DNA of 12,933 nucleotides from Thermococcus sp. (lineage in GTDB: Archaea > Methanobacteriota_B > Thermococci > Thermococcales > Thermococcaceae). The notes under the pieces are model-generated. The model was not told the DNA's origin. It saw nothing but the letters and a program-made list of their open reading frames with translations, and ran no database searches. A program made the translations under genes and the position numbers. The stretch covers positions 1 to 12,933 of the forward strand of contig NZ_JAMONU010000073.1 of the NCBI RefSeq assembly GCF_027066465.1, given 5' to 3'. Position 1 is the first letter of the stretch, and the number at the start of each line of letters is the position of its first letter. Below are positions 12,915-12,933 of this stretch, piece after piece.

Positions 12915-12933
12915 ATGGCGATTAGGATATACA
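12915..12933 (+). CDS. Start of an unidentified gene running off the right edge
   Basis: An ATG at 12915 stands 4 bases after GGTGGT and is followed by an open frame to the window end (M-A-I-R-I-Y). Six residues are too few to name a family. The well-placed ribosome-binding site and A/T box, and the divergent arrangement with the FKBP gene, make a real start likely. Confidence 0.5.

Noticed and set aside
1..12933. CRISPR array, insertion sequence, tRNA or rRNA genes
   Set aside because: I saw no regularly spaced repeats, transposase-like frames, terminal inverted repeats, tRNA cloverleaf signatures or rRNA sequence on reading both strands. A covariance-model search was not possible here.

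Overview
The window is chromosomal DNA of a hyperthermophilic euryarchaeon of the order Thermococcales, most likely a Thermococcus with a fairly GC-rich genome. This rests on three things: the protein types (archaeal PurP and PurO, a ThiD-ThiN fusion, archaeal Thi4, a long FKBP, an S9A prolyl oligopeptidase), the GGTGAT / GGAGGTGGT ribosome-binding sites a few bases before most starts, and short A/T boxes of TATA type in tightly packed intergenic gaps. I see no mobile element, CRISPR array, tRNA or rRNA. Coding density is very high, and the thiC/thi4 divergent gap (about 94 bases) is the largest intergenic gap; none exceeds 300 bases.

Layout. Bases 1-95 hold the start of a KaiC/RadA-like ATPase gene leaving the window to the left. 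It is divergent from a two-TM membrane protein of unknown function (188-916, +). Reading leftward from about 6233 is a five-gene collinear unit, thiC, purC, purP, purO and prolyl oligopeptidase, with junctions of -4 to +13 bases. Divergent from thiC is a rightward unit of thi4 and thiDN, followed by a large ABC-ATPase/acetyltransferase fusion (8405-10330, +). Its 3' end overlaps, tail to tail by 61 bases, a CPBP-type membrane protein gene (10270-10875, -), which lies 3 bases behind an unrecognised 300-residue protein gene (10879-11781, -). A long FKBP-type prolyl isomerase with a low-complexity charged tail follows (11824-12804, -). A divergent gene begins at 12915 and runs off the right edge.

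How the genes work together. The centre is a thiamine/purine cluster. ThiC turns 5-aminoimidazole ribotide (AIR) into the pyrimidine HMP-P, Thi4 makes the thiazole, and ThiDN phosphorylates HMP-P and couples the two halves to thiamine phosphate. PurC, PurP and PurO are late steps of IMP synthesis, also downstream of AIR. The leftward operon therefore carries both users of AIR. The thiC/thi4 gap holds an A/T-rich core flanked by two perfect inverted repeats with AAAAC/GTTTT half-sites, which look like operators.

The least explained items are the zinc-ribbon/GNAT/ABC fusion protein, the 300-residue orphan beside a CPBP protein with altered motifs, the FKBP tail, and the shortened cysteine motif of ThiC. 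I did not find a clearly new multi-gene system.
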